From CAKZRD01 sp964549155 (lineage in GTDB: Archaea; Nanobdellota; Nanobdellia; Pacearchaeales; GW2011-AR1): DNA of 21,405 nt. The stretch covers positions 1 through 21,405 of the forward strand of contig CAZJUG010000012.1 in the NCBI GenBank assembly GCA_964549155.1, written 5' to 3'. The translations under genes and the position numbers were made by a program. The notes beneath the pieces are model-generated. The model was given only the letters and a program-made list of their open reading frames with translations. It searched no databases and was not told the DNA's origin. Below, in pieces: positions 19,436 through 21,405 of the stretch; the stretch's first letter is position 1, and each line of letters starts with the position of its first letter.

Positions 19436-20974
19436 AGAATAACTTTCGTGGGTGTTTTTATAAAAGATAAAAACAAGAATGATTATTAGGAAGACTATCA
19501 AAACAATCCCGGCAATGATAAAAAATCTTGATAGAGACTTGTCTTCAATATTTGTCCAGCTATCCTTAATTGAGTCATAAGGTTTACCCAGTAAGTTCTC
19601 CCATAGATTAAGTCCTAAACTAGTATCTCCTAGTCCCTCATCGGTTGTATCCTCTGGCTGGAGTGATGCTCCTACATTCTCCGATTGATTCAATATATCC
19701 TCTTTTATTTCTTGAAGAGTGATATTAGACACATTACCAACCACAGAATTTAATCTAATCCGGAGGTCATAATATTCGGAGGAGGTTAAATTTAATTTTT
19801 TTTCCTGATATATATAAATAGTAAGATTTGTTTGCTCGCTCTGAAAAGTTATATCCACATTATTTTGAAAAACCTTATTGATAATTAATGTATGATTTTG
19901 TTGATTAATTGAAAATTTTATTTTTTCTCCCCCCACTAACTCTTTTGTGATTCCTTTTTTTAGTTCCTCCGGAGTTATTTCGTATATCTGAAGAATGGGT
20001 TCATCATCGTCCCAATTGTTCCCCTCATTATCCTCCTCGTTACCCAAATTAGCGAAAATCTCCCCCCCGATTTGTTTATGGAGATTAATCACCTCTGGAA
20101 AAGCATTCGTTCCGATTATGCTTTCACTAGAAGAACTAGCATTCCCATACATGAACCATAATAGGCCTATTATCGATTGTTCTGATTTAGCTGTTTCATA
20201 ATACCAGTTTTGCTGACATGGAGAAGGCATCGGAGCATAATTCCCTGAAGAAGAAGTTCTTTCAAAACTTTGCCCAAGTATCAGAATAGGTTTATTGAAT
20301 GATTTTGCCCATGGAAGCAATCTTGCTATCCTTCCATCATATTTTTCCCTTTGTTCGCAACCATCAGTATAATATGGATAAAAATAAGGATCAATTGCAA
20401 TCCAATCTAGACTCTGTGGGGGATTAATCTCATTACTAACAAAGTTCACCATTGTAAGTTTATCTGGGAAATATTCTGCTACTTTTTCAACAGCCTCATT
20501 CAATAGACTAGAGTTCCAACCATTTAAAGAAGGCTCATCTATAAGATATAAAACCAATATATTGTCCGAGTTGATCTTTCCCTCTTCAATATATCCCTTA
20601 AGTCTTGAAAGCCTTCTATCCCAAGAACCCCTATCAATATAAAAATGAAGTTCTAATATAGTTTTCAAACCAAGTTCAGCAGCATTATCAATATATTCCG
20701 GCTTAAATCCTGAATCTTCTAAAGATAAATGGATGACATTAGTATAGTTATAAATATCTTCCATAAAAAGCCCATATCTGGAATCCTGAGCATGATAGTA
20801 TCCGTAATATTTAAGGTGGTTTGTATCCGATTCCAAATATCCATTGCTCCCTGTAGGAGATATAGGAGGGTTATCAATAGTTCCATTTGAAGCAGAAACA
20901 AAAACAAAACTGACTAAAAAAAGAATGGAAATTAGCAAGGACAAATAGACCATGAGTAACCACTTTTTTCCCAT
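19430..20974 (-). CDS. Surface-anchored TIM-barrel glycosidase-like protein
   Basis: 514 residues from the ATG at 20974. An upstream in-frame ATG (20992) touches the TATA box and is unlikely. A signal/anchor segment (LLMVYLSLLISILFLVSFVF) precedes a barrel-like region of about 270 residues. It has acidic strand ends typical of clan GH-A hydrolases (VLYLIDEPSLNGW, WIAIDPYFYPYY, ILILGQSFERT). A Ser-, Asn- and Asp-rich linker follows. Next is a beta domain with TPEELKKGITKELVGGEKIK and YYDLRIRLNSVVGNVSNITL, a pattern seen in secreted DPANN proteins. A C-terminal membrane helix (FFIIAGIVLIVFLIIILVFI) ends with a short polar tail. Several NxS/T sites could be N-glycosylated. The substrate is unknown; catalysis rests on the Glu in DEP and possibly the Glu in SFER. 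Confidence 0.68.
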   Translation of the reverse strand: MGKKWLLMVYLSLLISILFLVSFVFVSASNGTIDNPPISPTGSNGYLESDTNHLKYYGYYHAQDSRYGLFMEDIYNYTNVIHLSLEDSGFKPEYIDNAAELGLKTILELHFYIDRGSWDRRLSRLKGYIEEGKINSDNILVLYLIDEPSLNGWNSSLLNEAVEKVAEYFPDKLTMVNFVSNEINPPQSLDWIAIDPYFYPYYTDGCEQREKYDGRIARLLPWAKSFNKPILILGQSFERTSSSGNYAPMPSPCQQNWYYETAKSEQSIIGLLWFMYGNASSSSESIIGTNAFPEVINLHKQIGGEIFANLGNEEDNEGNNWDDDEPILQIYEITPEELKKGITKELVGGEKIKFSINQQNHTLIINKVFQNNVDITFQSEQTNLTIYIYQEKKLNLTSSEYYDLRIRLNSVVGNVSNITLQEIKEDILNQSENVGASLQPEDTTDEGLGDTSLGLNLWENLLGKPYDSIKDSWTNIEDKSLSRFFIIAGIVLIVFLIIILVFIFYKNTHESYSP

Positions 20975-20995
20975 CGTATTATTTACCTTCATTGA

Positions 20996-21005
20996 TTTAT
21001 AAATA
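20996..21005 (-). promoter_or_regulatory. TATA-like box of the glycosidase-like gene
   Basis: The minus strand reads tatttataaa, centred about 26 bases before the ATG at 20974 and only about 8 bases before the alternative ATG at 20992. This decides for the downstream start. Confidence 0.55.
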
Positions 21006-21087
21006 CTTTGTTATTGAGTCAGAATAAATTTACCCAGAATTCCATAATAAACAAAAACAAAGAGCATTTATATATTTTTGGGAGAAC

Positions 21088-21405
21088 CTATTCAACAATT
21101 GGTTCATCCAAACTTCCAGATATAACAACCGGATTCTTATTTAAACTCCCTACAAACTCCTCATGTCTAACTAAAACTCTTGCAGCGACTCGAGTATCAA
21201 TCGCATCCCAACCAGCAATAAGAATCTGTGTATTACCATTATTATTAAAGACACCAATTAAACCCTTACCTTCAGGAATCCCAGAATCAAGACCATAAGT
21301 TGGATAGTCTAGTCCCAAAAGTTCGGCTGATTTCGAATTGACAGCAGGACCCCCGATAACAATAATGTTTTCATTAATATCTGCTTGAGAGTCGAGTATT
21401 GTTTC
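21088..21405 (-). CDS. S-layer-like surface protein, C-terminal 105 residues (partial)
   Basis: The frame is open to the right edge and stops at 21088. The residues NENIIVIGGPAVNSKSAELL and PEGKGLIGVFNNNGNTQILI, followed by AGWDAIDTRVAARVL, match the C-terminal domain of methanococcal-type S-layer proteins (VGGPxxN followed by an EGKA..I..F...V.LVAG...DTR pattern), which also occurs in many DPANN surface proteins. It forms part of the cell envelope. It ends GSLDEPIVE with no C-terminal membrane helix. The N-terminal part lies outside the window. The 95 bases between this stop and the next gene's promoter hold nothing I recognise. Confidence 0.8.
   Translation of the reverse strand, partial: ETILDSQADINENIIVIGGPAVNSKSAELLGLDYPTYGLDSGIPEGKGLIGVFNNNGNTQILIAGWDAIDTRVAARVLVRHEEFVGSLNKNPVVISGSLDEPIVE

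Noticed and set aside
21008..21298. 96-codon plus-strand frame near the right edge
   Set aside because: It is antisense to the S-layer C-terminus, whose family match is clear, and it shows no protein-like composition.
1..21405. CRISPR arrays, transposases or insertion sequences
   Set aside because: No regularly spaced repeats, Cas genes, transposase frames or terminal inverted repeats were seen. The only mobile-element-like trace is the duplicated tRNA-Leu end.

Overview
The window looks like a chromosome segment of an AT-rich archaeon, most likely a DPANN lineage of the Pacearchaeota/Woesearchaeota type. Archaeal markers are ribosomal protein S8e, transcription factor B (TFB), an Sm-like (LSm) protein, tRNA genes without an encoded CCA end, and a TATA-like box 24-28 bases before most first start codons, which implies leaderless mRNAs. 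The DPANN assignment is inference from protein style: a lone KRGQ-type signal segment, a giant Cys-containing secreted protein, an S-layer C-terminus and a HIT protein with a helical N-terminal extension.

Layout. 1-121: C-terminal scrap of an unknown gene. 199-888: divergent lsm and rps8e. 908-2107: MFS transporter on the minus strand, divergent from tfb-nadK (2213-3925, plus). 3958-4040: tRNA-Leu(CAA), followed by a 152-bp interval bounded by a 21-bp direct repeat that includes the tRNA 3' end. 4221-11449: two-gene operon (minus) for a membrane-anchored pilin-like-signal protein and a secreted protein of 1796 residues. 11514-11584: tRNA-Val(GAC), divergent from that operon across a palindromic TATA element, then a foldable block (11593-11720). 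11719-18515: a deoxynucleotide island, all minus strand. 18761-19384: degenerate HIT protein. 19430-20974: surface TIM-barrel glycosidase-like protein. 21088-21405: C-terminus of an S-layer-like protein, cut by the window edge.

The deoxynucleotide island is the centrepiece. Read in the direction of transcription it holds thyX-like, tmk, then two NrdR boxes, nrdR, an orphan NrdJ C-terminal (TSCPD) protein, a large NrdD, a separate 41-residue NrdD glycyl-radical peptide, nrdG, and a P-loop-kinase/dCMP-deaminase fusion. Together these cover NTP reduction, dCMP to dUMP, dUMP to dTMP, and dTMP to dTDP.

Three things stand out. The class III ribonucleotide reductase is divided so that the radical glycine sits on its own tiny polypeptide, with a strong Shine-Dalgarno sequence inside the end of the large gene. 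A fragment of a class II reductase is embedded in a class III operon. The ThyX-like protein looks like two fused ThyX domains, each keeping a different half of the signature motif. I could run no database searches, so family assignments rest on motif recognition.
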